Below, piece by piece: positions 1-12,700 of a stretch of DNA of 64,000 bases. Each line of letters begins with the position of its first letter. Position 1 is the stretch's first letter. The notes below the pieces were generated by a model. That model worked only from the letters and a program-made list of their open reading frames with translations, had not been told where the DNA came from and did not search any database. The stretch is taken from contig JAUJPP010000002.1 in assembly GCA_030562195.1 (NCBI GenBank), positions 2,852,001 through 2,916,000 on the forward strand. The letters run 5' to 3'. This DNA is from Nipponacmea schrenckii (Eukaryota > Mollusca > Gastropoda > Lottiidae). The translations under genes and the position numbers were made by a program.

Positions 1-488
1 AAAATTTAACGATCTACCCATACTCTGTAATGATAAATCAGTTTTACAGAATAGCATACAAAACATAAGACACGAGCCATGTGCTATATATAATAATATC
101 TAAGAGGACGCGAAGTAGATATAAAAGAAAAGAAAGGACATTACTCTTATGCCAGACGAAAATTCAAATGCCAAAGAAACCTTTTTTCACTAAAAATAGG
201 ACAACAATCCGGCAAGACCAACTATTTCCTTACAAAATCATTAAAATATTATTAATTTTATGATATGAAATTCAACGTTCTATGACACTAATCGCAGAGG
301 CCTTATGTGTTTTTACATGCATATTTTGCAGTTAGTGACGTCATCAAACACTTAGTTTAGTAGAATTGCAGAAACGACGGTGCCAGAATGGTGCCAATTG
401 ATGCTATCAGTACATACAAAATTGAAAAAATCTCTTGAAGGCATGTTGAATAATGATTTTTAGCTTTAACTTAAAAAATAGTAATTTC
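1..488. other. 3' flank or 3' UTR of the receptor gene
   Basis: No coding segment or repeat is recognised here. No clear AATAAA on the minus strand (TTTATT on plus) was found, so the 3' end of the transcript is unresolved and probably lies outside the window. Confidence 0.4.
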
Positions 489-757
489 TCAACCTACCAA
501 ACTAACTAAAGAACAACAACCACATTTATCCCATTTTCTAATAGTTTTCCGACCAAACCGGAAATACATATGTTCTAGTATCAGTAGAATAGCTCCAAGA
601 ACCATTCCACCAGCTAATAGAATGAAAGCACTAGTAAAATTAGGTATTCCTAAGGTTTGACTGGACATGCCTTTCTTCTGTTTCTTATGACAAGCACCAG
701 CTAACCAGAACTTCTTCAGCCTTTCTATTTCTCCTGGAATAAGTTCGAAGAGAATCT
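489..757 (-). CDS. GluN2-like coding exon 14 (residues 819-907), M4 and tail
   Basis: Encodes the S2 end (EILFELIPGEIERLKKFWLAG then ACHKK), M4 (SAFILLAGGMVLGAILLILEH) and a short basic, Cys-rich tail (RKTIRKWDKCGCCSLVSLVG). TGA is at 489-491. The tail lacks the long CaMKII- and PSD-binding region of vertebrate GluN2. A possible donor, TTG|GTAGGT, overlaps the last codons at 497-498, so the tail could be extended by an unseen exon. Confidence 0.85.
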
Positions 758-3700
758 CTTGCAGATGGTGTACTTTTACATACCATTGTTAAATTGTTTT
801 GCTTTTAAGAGTGTTTTGGATTTGGCAATTTTATTGATCTTTTCAATCTTCAGATTGCAAATGGTTTGATTTTACAAAACATCAACATTTAATCATATTT
901 AAGCGAATTTTGTATGAGTAATAATTGAAAACATACATAAAAAAATGTGCTCTATACTGAGATCTGGATGTCACAATTAGAAATATGAATAATTACCAGA
1001 ATCCTGTAAGGCTAACAAGGCATGATTGACTTTATCTACCCACGGAGACCCTCTAGGGAAACCGACACCATAACCAGACATAGCATACCATTTACCCACA
1101 GCTCTCAGTTTACAACCTTCATCCTTACCAACATAATACTGTAACACTGTTGCGTCGTAGATGAACGCTTGGATTTCCCTAATAAGAAACGACAGGTTGG
1201 AACAATGGGTGTACGTACCAGCTTGTGTTCAAATAGTTTATCATTTACACTTCAAATTGGATTTAATTCAGTTCACAATAACTGTAACCAAAAACCCTAT
1301 CGAATATTGGGCTGTGCATTGTGCAGTTGCTTCAAACTGATAATCTCTTGTTTTCTTTGGAATCCAGTAGATTTCAACCAATTAAAGCCGATCTTATGAG
1401 ACTACCAAACCTTTATTCTATTATGAAATGTGAGCAGCAGAAACAAAAGGTATAAAATCCTATCGAATACTAGGTTGTGCAGTTCTTTCAAATCTCTCGC
1501 TTTCTTTACAAATTAAGCCGATTGCAACCAATTTAAGCTGATCTTATGAGACTACAAAACTATTACATGTATTCTATTATGAAATGTGAGCAACAGGAAA
1601 TAAATTCCTATCAAATACCATGTTCTGCAGTTCTTTCAAATCTCTCGCTTTCTTTACAAATTAAGCAGTTTGCAGCCAATTTAAAGCGATCATTCGACGA
1701 TTATTCTATTATATAATGTGAAAGAAACGATGGGGCCCTTCCATGACATTCCTGTTGCCAATAATCTCATATCGCAACCTCATGATTGCTAAAGATTTAA
1801 CTTACTGTTTCTTAAGAGCTGCTATTCCTAGTTTGACTGTTGGCTTATTATATTTTCTCATCCATCTGGCCATATCTGGATGATTCTTTATCATATTTAT
1901 TTCTGTTGTGTCGTTTGGTAATGTTGCAAATTTAAACGGAGGTTTGGTCGCATATGGATTCTTTAACTGTAATAATTCATTTAAATAATTTTTTGACCCT
2001 GTCCAATCTGCTGGATTCTTGAAAACACTTGTAGATCTGGAGGCATTTCTGAGTGACCAGTAACGGAATGAACGGTCATTTAATGTGACAGGTGCTAAAA
2101 TCAAAGTAAATAAACAAAGAATAATGATTACGGAACTTACTCTCCAATCCTGTATGCCAGATAAATCATAATACTCTTCTTTGGTGATCATAAAAGCTGC
2201 AAGGTTGGCAGTGTAGCTGGCTAAGAATACCAGTGCGAATAAAGCCCATATATTGGCCAGGAACCTACTAGAAACGCCTCGTGGTGTATCTGTTGATACA
2301 GCAGCACTGAATAACATGGCCCATATCAACCAGAACGAGCGGAACAACGAAAACTTGTGTTCTGAAATATATAGCAGTATTGTAAGCATTGTATACAATC
2401 TAAAAAGAATGCAGATCTAGATGCTTTGTTCGTACATACCAGCACGTGAAATCAATAATCCATCTAGAGCTACATTTGAGTCAGATTGCATTGCATGACA
2501 ATCAAAGTATCTTCAATATCAATAGGACCATGATGGATTTAATTTGTGGTATACAAGATCTAGTAGTAACACGATGTGTTGAAAAGCGAATCGTTACATA
2601 ACTGTATTACCCAACCCTAGCATCCCCTGATAGCTCCCAAGTTCCAGTGCCAGTGTCAATTACTAATATTTCCTTATATAAATTTGCCCCCAATAAGCTC
2701 TTGTAACCACCATATAACACGGACCATAATAGCAGCTTTGTTAAGAATGACTAATTGGTGAAATAATGATTGACTGCGTATTACTGGCATCTTTATTAGC
2801 ACATTCTACAGAGACGCATACTGAGCATACTGGTACGGACTAGGAAATTGTTAAAAATTAACCCCGCCTATATACTATAAGGATCGTGGATAGATCAATG
2901 ATGATGTGTGTTTGTGATAGGTGGTGCAGGGATAAGAAGGTGCTCAGATGTGCTCAATATAGCCTATACATTTCAAATATCACACCCAAGATTTACCTCA
3001 GTTACCTCTCAAAGGACTTTTTCCTCCTTGATTCAATCCATAAGGACTCAGCCATTCATAGATAAATATAGACGCTCCTGTAGCATGTACACTAAATAAC
3101 AGGATGAGACACCAAGCTGGATAGTCGTATGGTTCTAAAATGGAAAGACATCGTCAATTCTAAAAATAGTAGAACTATCAATCCTGTATAACAGCATACC
3201 ATTTTGGTTAAAGAATTAATGAAAGACAGGATACGACTCCAAGATGGAAATTATTCACATATATTCGAAGAACTGAACAGTAATTTATGTCCGCTGTCGT
3301 AAGCAGCAAACACATTTACCTACTAGTATTCAAATTCACAACTTGACTCTTACCCAAGAAAGCCGTCGGCGAAATGGCTCCTTCTCTAAGTGATACTATG
3401 ATGGTGATACCGGTTTCTAAGAATGGTCCTGAAAAATCTACAACTTGACTTCTTTCTGGGGTAATTTTCAAAGACGTAATGGCCATATCGGCAACTTTCT
3501 TCTGTAAGGCTCCAATCACACCACTCCATTCACCAGTTTCCTGTGGACAAATTAGCAGATGACTTTCTATTATTGAGGAGTTAGATATACACTTCGAATT
3601 GAAATTAATAAGTCAAAAATAGACATTATTACGAGTAAAAATTGAATTTAAAAGCAAATGTAAGGCACTTTGAATTGCTTTGTTTTACTTACATGTAATT

Positions 3701-6700
3701 GTTAGTGTTGCAATGAAAAAAGATGATGATAATAATATGTAAATGACTTCAAAAACGTTAATGCTTTATATTTTATCCACAGATTGACATAATGACTGTA
3801 TTTATTTGTGTCAAGTGTCTTAAATCTTTACTATACAAATAATCATTATCATATTACAAATAAGATGGTATGGATAACCAGCTTATCACCCGATTCTATG
3901 GACAAATTTGTTAGTTAGCAATGTATACTTAAACTTCTTAAACAACAATCAAAACCACTTTATGGTTTGTAGTTTTTATTACTGTTCTGAGCGATAAATA
4001 TAGATGCTCATGTTCATGTAGATGTTCATCTACTTATTCCATTGCCCCTTGATAAATTGTTACTCATTATAAAAGGAGAAGGCAATGATATCGATAACTA
4101 AAATTACGGAACAGTAGTTCCTGTAAGAAATGATAATATACCTGATTCTCGGAACCGAACTGTCCGTCTGGCATCTCGAATAGTTCATAATCAAAATCTA
4201 ACTGTTCAGCTAATGACTTCAGCAAATCAATACTTAGACCAGTACAACATTGAATTATTGTGGAGTTTCCAGTACGTCTGCAATTGAAGAGGTTGTAATC
4301 TTTTTAAGAGGTCGGAATTCATGTCTTGCTTTAAATATTCATCAATTCAAAATAAAACTTCGAAAAAAAAACATTATCTCGATCAATCTAAATAGAAAAC
4401 CACATTCACTAAATTTTTGCCGGTTTATATTCTTCAAATTGCATGTGAAATCGTGTTTGGCCTTAATCAGGCGGCAGTCCAATAACCAACAGTTTATTGA
4501 ACCCTAAGAACTTGAGTTTAAAGGAACTATACGTATATCTTTAGGATCTTTGTTAACATTTAAACTAAGTAACTAAGCAGTCATTATGTCAGGTTGCAGC
4601 AATGGTAGATACAAAATAGCGTTATCAGCCGGATTATCCGTACTCAATTACAGCTCAGTTGACTAGAATTATGAGCGAAGATGATTTATTTTATTTCGCA
4701 AACCAAAAGCGATTAAAGCCCACGATAATTTTTTGATGTAGCTCATGACGTTAAGTAAAGAGCTGACACTCTAATCGACTCTGCTACAAAACTCTGTCGA
4801 TGCACTGAGCTTCTTTTTTGACGCATGCCAAAGTAATTGCGTGTATCATTGTGAAGCTCAAAGTAAAATATAAGGACTTACATGTTCGTATTTTCATCTC
4901 GAGGATAAATCTTACACGGTACGGAACCAACTTCACATTCACCTTCATCATTGAAATCTCTATATACAACGTATGGCTCTTCTTTCCATGTTGCTATCCG
5001 AAGGAAGTATCTAGCAGGTTTGCCTTTAGGTGGTCCTGATGCCTCACCAGGCCATGTTATATCCTCCATTACTAGCCCCAAAGATGTAAATTTACCAACC
5101 TTAATATAAATAATCAACAAGTATATTTACCAACCTAAAACATAATAGTACAATTCTATTTAAAGATGATCTCCCAAGGAAATTGCATGTCTTAAGTCAG
5201 AAGTTTGAATAAAAGGGCTGTGTACACCGTGGGATCATCGAAACCTTCGAACCATACTATGGGTCTTGCATAATTATGTGCAATGCACCATTTATATAAA
5301 ACCTCAAATACCTGAACATCACTAACTTAAAAAATTTACCTCTACAAAGTCTCTTTGTATTGGTCCTTTCCTCTGTATGTTTAAAACGGAAAAATCAGTA
5401 ACTTTTAAAATTCCATTGTCTGTAAACTGAATGGGATCTGTGCCTCTTACAATGACATTTTTTAGGTATCTATAAAAGACGTTAAAACTTTTTACATCAG
5501 TGTTCAATTAAAGCGGTATCGTATAGCAGATTGCAAGTGGAAATGGCTCTTGGCTATGGTATGCAAAACACCAATCAGAAATTGTCATATCATGATCAGT
5601 ATTTGATAACGTTTATATACAAGAGATGTTTTAGATGTTTTTTTTTTATAGTTTGGAATTCATTCCGTAATCAAATTTGCTTTAGATAAGTCAAAAGAGC
5701 GGCTTCATCTATAATTTCTTAATTTAAGTCAATATTCCCATCCAATTTAATTCAATTCAATGCATTTCATTAGAAACAATATTCCTGCCAAATTGACTCA
5801 ATACAAAACTGTCTGTTCAAAAGGAAATGGGGATGAATTCTAAGAATTATTTTGACTAGGAGATGATTTCTATCCAGCCTAAGTCAATAAATAATTTGGC
5901 TCTAACTATGTATTTATTGTGTTTTTATTTCATGAAGTAGATATTAGTTCTTCATTCAGATATGTTGAACAATTTCAACTTGCAGTCGGGTAGAAAATTA
6001 TATTTAGAATCATACATAATTGTTTCCAAAGGTATTTGATTTAAAGAAGTCATGCTACGTAAACGCAATTAATGGAAAAGATTTCCGAAATCATCATCGG
6101 ACGATAGAACTTTGCATAAACCGGAAATCTTTTCACATGGAAAATCCAGCGTCAGGTTCACCTACAATGAACTGCCAAGCTGTAAAATATCATCATATAT
6201 GAGATCATTTATGTAATTGAGATCGTATCAGACGTCGGTGTTTCATTCTGATAAATTATAAGTCATAAGTTATCACTACGTCGCCTGGATATAAAGAGTC
6301 AAAATTCTGAATCGTTGATAGTTAATAGAAGGACGAGACACTATTAGTGTTTCTGAGGAAGGATTTTTGCCGAAACGATAAATGACAGAACCATAGTATA
6401 TAGAATTTAATGCTTTTCTACTGTAACGGGAATTTGTGATAAAATTTAATAAAGTCAAATTTTACCTGTGAACAACCTCACCATCTTTCCAATACAAATG
6501 ACTACTGTCGTTACAACTTATATCAGGGGTTAAATCTGCTGTAGCTGTTATTCGTTGTCTGGCCATCAACTTTAACCCTTCCATCCAAATATCTACTGCC
6601 TTGTTTATAGCCCTCTCCATTGCTTGGAGGTGACTCTCAAAATCGATAGCTGCAAGATAAAGAAGTGAATATGTCAGTTGGTAGGGTTGTCATTTGGTTT

Positions 6701-9700
6701 TCATTTTCTTTTATACAAGTCTTAGTTGACCCCGAAACTGTATATATAGTTTTATTGGTTATATGCTTTTTTTATGGAGATTTTGTTCTTTAGTCAAGTA
6801 TGTGGTAATTTTCCTTTAAGACATCCACATGAGTCGCTAAAATAGGATTGGTTCCTTCGGACGTAAAAATAATATTTCTTCTTGGAAAATGATGATGATA
6901 TATTATGTAAAAGCCACGAACGGTTCGGGGCGCAGACAGAGCCTACTTTCTTGCTTGAAATTGACATTACATAACAATAAATACATTGGGAATCAAACCC
7001 TCCCTTCCCAGAAAAGTAAATCAAAATATAACATATCATATAATTATATATAAGTTATCTGATATTCATCAATACAACTCTTTGATGTTAATTTCTATTT
7101 TACATATTATTATGAATTAATATATTTCCCAGTGGGCTTACAATAAAGCATCAAGTGGCATTGACTTGAACTCATCAATTGAAACTGTCTATACAATAAA
7201 ATTGGCATAATTTAATTATTTCTCTCGGGGAAATCATACAAAGATAATAACAGAACGGGAAATTATATGTAATGACACCCAGGAGCTGTGGTTTTCAATA
7301 AAACAGATGCTAAATATGATTAATTGACAAGATAAAACAGACGTAATTGACAATATAAACAAATGCTTAACCAATGGTAGTTAGTTAGAAAATGTAACCT
7401 GCAGCCATGCGTCTACCGTAAATGAAGAACATGACAGCCAACTGCTTTGTGTAGTGTAATTTATATATAATTGCACATGAGTGAGCAAACCGTTATAATA
7501 CCAATTACTCTATTCTATATCATATTTCAATAAGTAAAAAAGAAAAGTGGGATCTATTACTCAAATGGATATAAAAATTTTGCAAGATCGGATCATTCAC
7601 GTTTAACTCCTTGAAGACACACAAATTAAAAACGAAAAACAAAATATTTAGTCCCTTGATGCTAAATAAGTTGATATTATATTGTGTGTATTAACTTTTA
7701 TTGGAAATTAAAATATTGAATAGTTTGTAATTAAGCTGCACAACCGATTGATTATTAAATCTTTCAATGATATCGTGATGTAGACCATGTTGAAAAATCC
7801 ATGTTGAAAATATTATCTTATGCCATCATTTGAACTCTGGACCCTCGGGTTATATATATACCGTTACAACCAAGATGTCAATAATCATAAAGCTATTACT
7901 ATTATCTAACTATTCTGAACTTTAAACACACATTAATCTAATATAGGTAATGAATACTTAAATAATTATTCAATTTACATTGCTGAAATTCTTAACTTAT
8001 CACTTTGGTGTATAATGCTTAAATGATTAAAATTTTATTATTTCGGGTCAAGCGTTATCTATTCTTTGTATGTGCATCAGGAACAAATTGTAACATTCTA
8101 ATTTGTCAAAAAATATTGACTATAATTACAGTTCCGTATCTTTAAAAGTTAATCGAGCCGCATCAACATCCCCATCATAAGTGCGATTTAAACATATTTA
8201 ATTACGGTATATGTAACAGTTAAGAGAACTAACAAAAATACCATTTCCATTATTTTATAGAAAAAGTATAGGTTAATATATGGCCGAAAGCAGTCCAATA
8301 AGTCCGCGCGTTAAGTTATTATGGAACACATTGGACTGCTTCAGGACTATTAACCTAGTCAAAATACACATAAATACAGGTTAATAAAAAGGCACATGGT
8401 TTGTCTATGTATAATGGAATGCAAATTGCAAAATTATGATTATATAGCATCGTGTATTCTTATTTGTTTTAAAAGGCTTAGAAATTTGAACGTGACGAAT
8501 AAACAAAAGAAATAACATGGCTTTCGTTTTCAAGCGAAGCCTTATGGCTATATTTAACATTAGAATATCTTAATATTTTGCGGCCAAGCAATTTCATTAA
8601 ATTTCGGGGGGAAACCCTTTTCTTAACTGTACTTAATCAAATCCTGCCAGTAAGGCATTTTGAGTGGATTGGGTTCTGATTTTCTTTATAGAAGCAAACT
8701 CTAACATCAATGTAGACCTTTCGCTTATTTTCACATAAGAAAAAAAAATATAATCAAGTAAAAATGTTTATCAAAGTAAGAAATATTGCAGAAATGCGTT
8801 TCTTTAATATACCTAATCTTCTAAAAACATCTCTGTATAAATACCGAAGTTCTAATATAAAAGCTTAGCATGATATAAAATATAATTGAATACCGAGGGT
8901 CTGTCTGGCGTCAACTAATTGACTTTAATTGAACATACAACCAATTTTTATACCAACATTTCCGTTTACTTGATAAGTGAATGCTGATAAAATTTTATAT
9001 CCTCTCTTTTTCAGACGAATACTTCACTTTTATTATCGCCCACTTCTCAAAGACATTAAATATAAGAGCAGATATGGTGATGTTTTATCTAAATATTATA
9101 TAATATGCGCCACCTTCGAATTGCCAAGGATTGTTCCAAAGTGATTTGTCCTTCATATATTACTCAATTAGTTCAATTACAACAAGTAATTATGACTACT
9201 TACCAAAAAGACCAAATGGAAAACCACTATATGCATATCTTGCACCTCTTGCGATAGCTGAAGATGTGATCACCCAAACGTACTCTTTACCAGTCAAACC
9301 AAGTTCTACGGCTATATCAAATATTTCTTTAGAATCACGACTAAAAATACAGAAGAGTTTGATAACCAAAAGAAAAAATATGAGCTCAAAGCACATAGTT
9401 GCCGTAACCTGGTTTATTCTTTGTGCTACAAAATCGTCCTTTGAGAGTTGTGTATGTAAAAGGTAGTATAAAAGGAAAATTTCTACTCAGATTTTGACAT
9501 GCAGTGTACAATGACCTTTAAATGGACAGTGGCTTTTTTTCTATTTCATCAATATTTCTTTTTCGTAAACAGCCTAAAACACACAGGATCTCTGTTTATC
9601 GTCCTTCTGAAATGTATCACTAACAGGAGGGTAAGCTGAAAGAATCATCTCGGTATTGGACCATGTACACAAAGATTAGTGAACATTTGTCGATCTCTCA

Positions 9701-12700
9701 GACACATATCGAAAAGGCTTGCTAACTGTAGAATTTGATAACAACAAAATTAAAATAATAATGAAAAAAAAAAAACAGTAACAGCACAAGTTGTATTTAC
9801 AGAAAGTTTGTAATGAAAACTTATCTGTGTGTAGACAGGCCTAAGGCGTTTTATAATGACATGATAAGATTAGCAAATATTATTAAGATATGGAAACTGT
9901 TTATCATAACATATTATAGGCGGCCACAAATTTCATTATCATTCTTAATAACAAATGGGGATGCTGAAAGGAATTTCGTTGATTTGCTGCCAAAATTTCC
10001 CGAAACTGGGGTGTAGAATTCATATTTGTGATTTCATTATATGCCAAAATAGAGGAATATTTAAGTGTATGTATTATGTATCGGAATGTATGCACTATAT
10101 AGGAATAACTTACCTATTCGAATGTAGTAATATTACTCTAGAATCCGTTTCGAATAATTCCTTCAGTTCGTTACGAGATCTTGACGTATTTTGGGGATAT
10201 TTCAATAATATTGATGATAATAATTTAAATCTAAAAGTATAAACAATACATATCTTTTGGTATAATTATAAAAGAAAATTGTTCCATACACACAATGCTT
10301 CTGAATTGCTCGATAACGTCTTCAGTATGTTGATGATTTCAAGGACGCCATTAGTTACATTACTTTTTTATAACATTACTCGGTTTCTTAACAAAATTTG
10401 CAAAATCAGTCCAAAGAAATTGATAAATGAATCGACAAAGGTTTGAAATTTAATATCAAAAGTGAGTTTTTTTTACAAAGCTTGAAGACGTACAAAAATA
10501 CCATGTGAATATATACATAGGCATCTTGACCGTCAAGAAATAATCTATCTTCAACGCTCTGATCAACGTCTGGCCTACTTCTAGTTTCATGCGGACAAAT
10601 CCATAAACATAGTGAGTTCAGCAACTCGAAATGTGATTTCTGAGTTTGGGTTTCTAATTTCAGATCAGACCAGAAGAAACCATCCAACATATCCAGACCC
10701 TTTATTCCAATTGATCAAAATATTTGTTCCACCCTAGCCCTGTACATCTTAGAGAATCAATCTCACCCTTCCTCGAAACCCACTACATTGGTAATGTGAC
10801 GCCTCTCTCGCTACCACCAAAACGTCTGATATCAAACTACGACTTGGTTTTTCAACTGTCTTGAGGAGAGTCCAGCGATTTTTGATAAATAAAATTCATA
10901 CAGAGAATTCAGCTTCCATGCAGTATGACATCATTTTAATGGCCATGTTACTCTTTTAAGTAATATCACCTCTGCTTGATCTTATTGAGTTTAATAGCTT
11001 TAGCATATCATATAATTATTACGTTACGTAATTCTATACCTTTAATTTCATTTTATACACAAAATCTGTCTAATGATAAAAGTAACATTAATAATATGAT
11101 GTTCTCAATAAATACAAAATAGTTTAAATTCGTTAAAATCTTCTTCCTTTTAACTCAAAGTCACTAACGTTCAAAACGGTGTAAACCAATTAGCAATATT
11201 TGAAATACAGGTTGCGCGGGATCAATTTAGGAAGTGCATTTCATTATAATTTGAATCTCTTCAAAGAAGTTAAAAGTCTGACATTTCCTTATTTTGCCGC
11301 ATTAATATCACAATTTAACGCTTTAGTGAAATGGAAGCATATCAGATGTAAAGGAAACTTCTGACGTACTAGTACTTGTATTTGTCAAGCTTTTAGACGA
11401 AATATATCAAATTTGTACCAATGGTGTTTAGTCCAAGGCGCTATCATTAAATACCTAAGTTACCTAATATATAAGTTGTGTAATTATGTAATTCTTTGAA
11501 GGCACAGAGACAGTTACATAGCACATCTAGGTATTTTGCTGCAATGCAACAATACCCTATTGCATTTTCTATTGATTTTTTTCGTTATTTTTAAAAACCA
11601 CAGACACATTTAACCGTGATAATCGACAAATTATCATTCAGGCTACATCCACGGAAATGTTAAAGAGATCATACACATCATTAGCACGACAAGAAAAAAA
11701 AATGCTACGGAGCCAGTTACATCTTTAAGTCTCTAGAATATTATCATGAATAAATGAAAGACGGTGAAAACATAGCTTAGGTTAAATTATTTATTTTCAA
11801 AAGAGTAAACTCCAAATCAGATCTAATCAATATCCACGAGAAATGTCATCATATAGAAGATATACACTGTATATAACGGTCGGTATTTTCGGAAATTGCG
11901 CTTCCCAAAGTTTAAAAGCTATCATCAGATGTTATAACTAAAACCAACGATGTTGTCCCAGAGTTCACGATTCTGATCAGTAATCTTTATTAGGAAAAAA
12001 ACCATGACTGTGTATGCACTATCATCTGCATATTGTGAATTCAAATTCCGATTACTGACGAAGAACTGTAATCAGTATCCTTAAAAAGTTAAAATTTTTA
12101 ACTTTAAATTCTCTATTAAAAAATACATCTTTACTTACTTAAAATTTGGCACACCACTTGCTGAATATCTGGGTATTTTCTGGCTTTCCTTCACTTGTCC
12201 TGTCAAAGAACTGACGAATTCTTCGTGTCCAGGAGCTGTTGTTGAAACAATAGAAAAATCTGTCCAGTTATATCTTTTTAATAAACTTAACATTACTTGT
12301 GTTTGGTGGAAAATTGATGGCGCTATTTGTAGTGTGAGCGATTCATGGCGAGGCTGAAAATATAAATATGAATAGGCAAATTTATTCAAAAGTTAAAAAA
12401 AAATCCTAATACGTCTTTGCTCTTAATTTTATAATAAAACACTCAAAACGATCGTATCTACTTCGGAAATAAACGAGCATTAGCGAAGACTGAGTCGACT
12501 GAGTCGAATGAGTGCCGGAAAGAACATCTGGGCATTCTTTGTTGTTATGAGCAAAAATACAAAAAAAAAACCCCAAAAAAGGGTGTATAGGACTTATGGT
12601 CAGGATTTGTAAACGACACACTGGTCAAAGGTTTCAGAAAATAGTACTGTCTTGGTTAAATACGTGCTATTGTATAATCCATTGGAAAAAGTTCTTTGGT

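Noticed and set aside
1967..2096. Alternative acceptor (TTTGATTTTAG) for receptor exon 12
   Set aside because: Joining it to exon 11 in phase 0 meets TAA after four codons and would add residues absent from the family.
2908..3099. Plus-strand 63-codon frame over receptor exon 10
   Set aside because: Shadow of the M1 exon on the opposite strand.
9131..9466. Plus-strand 111-codon open frame
   Set aside because: Antisense shadow of receptor exon 4 and its flanking introns.
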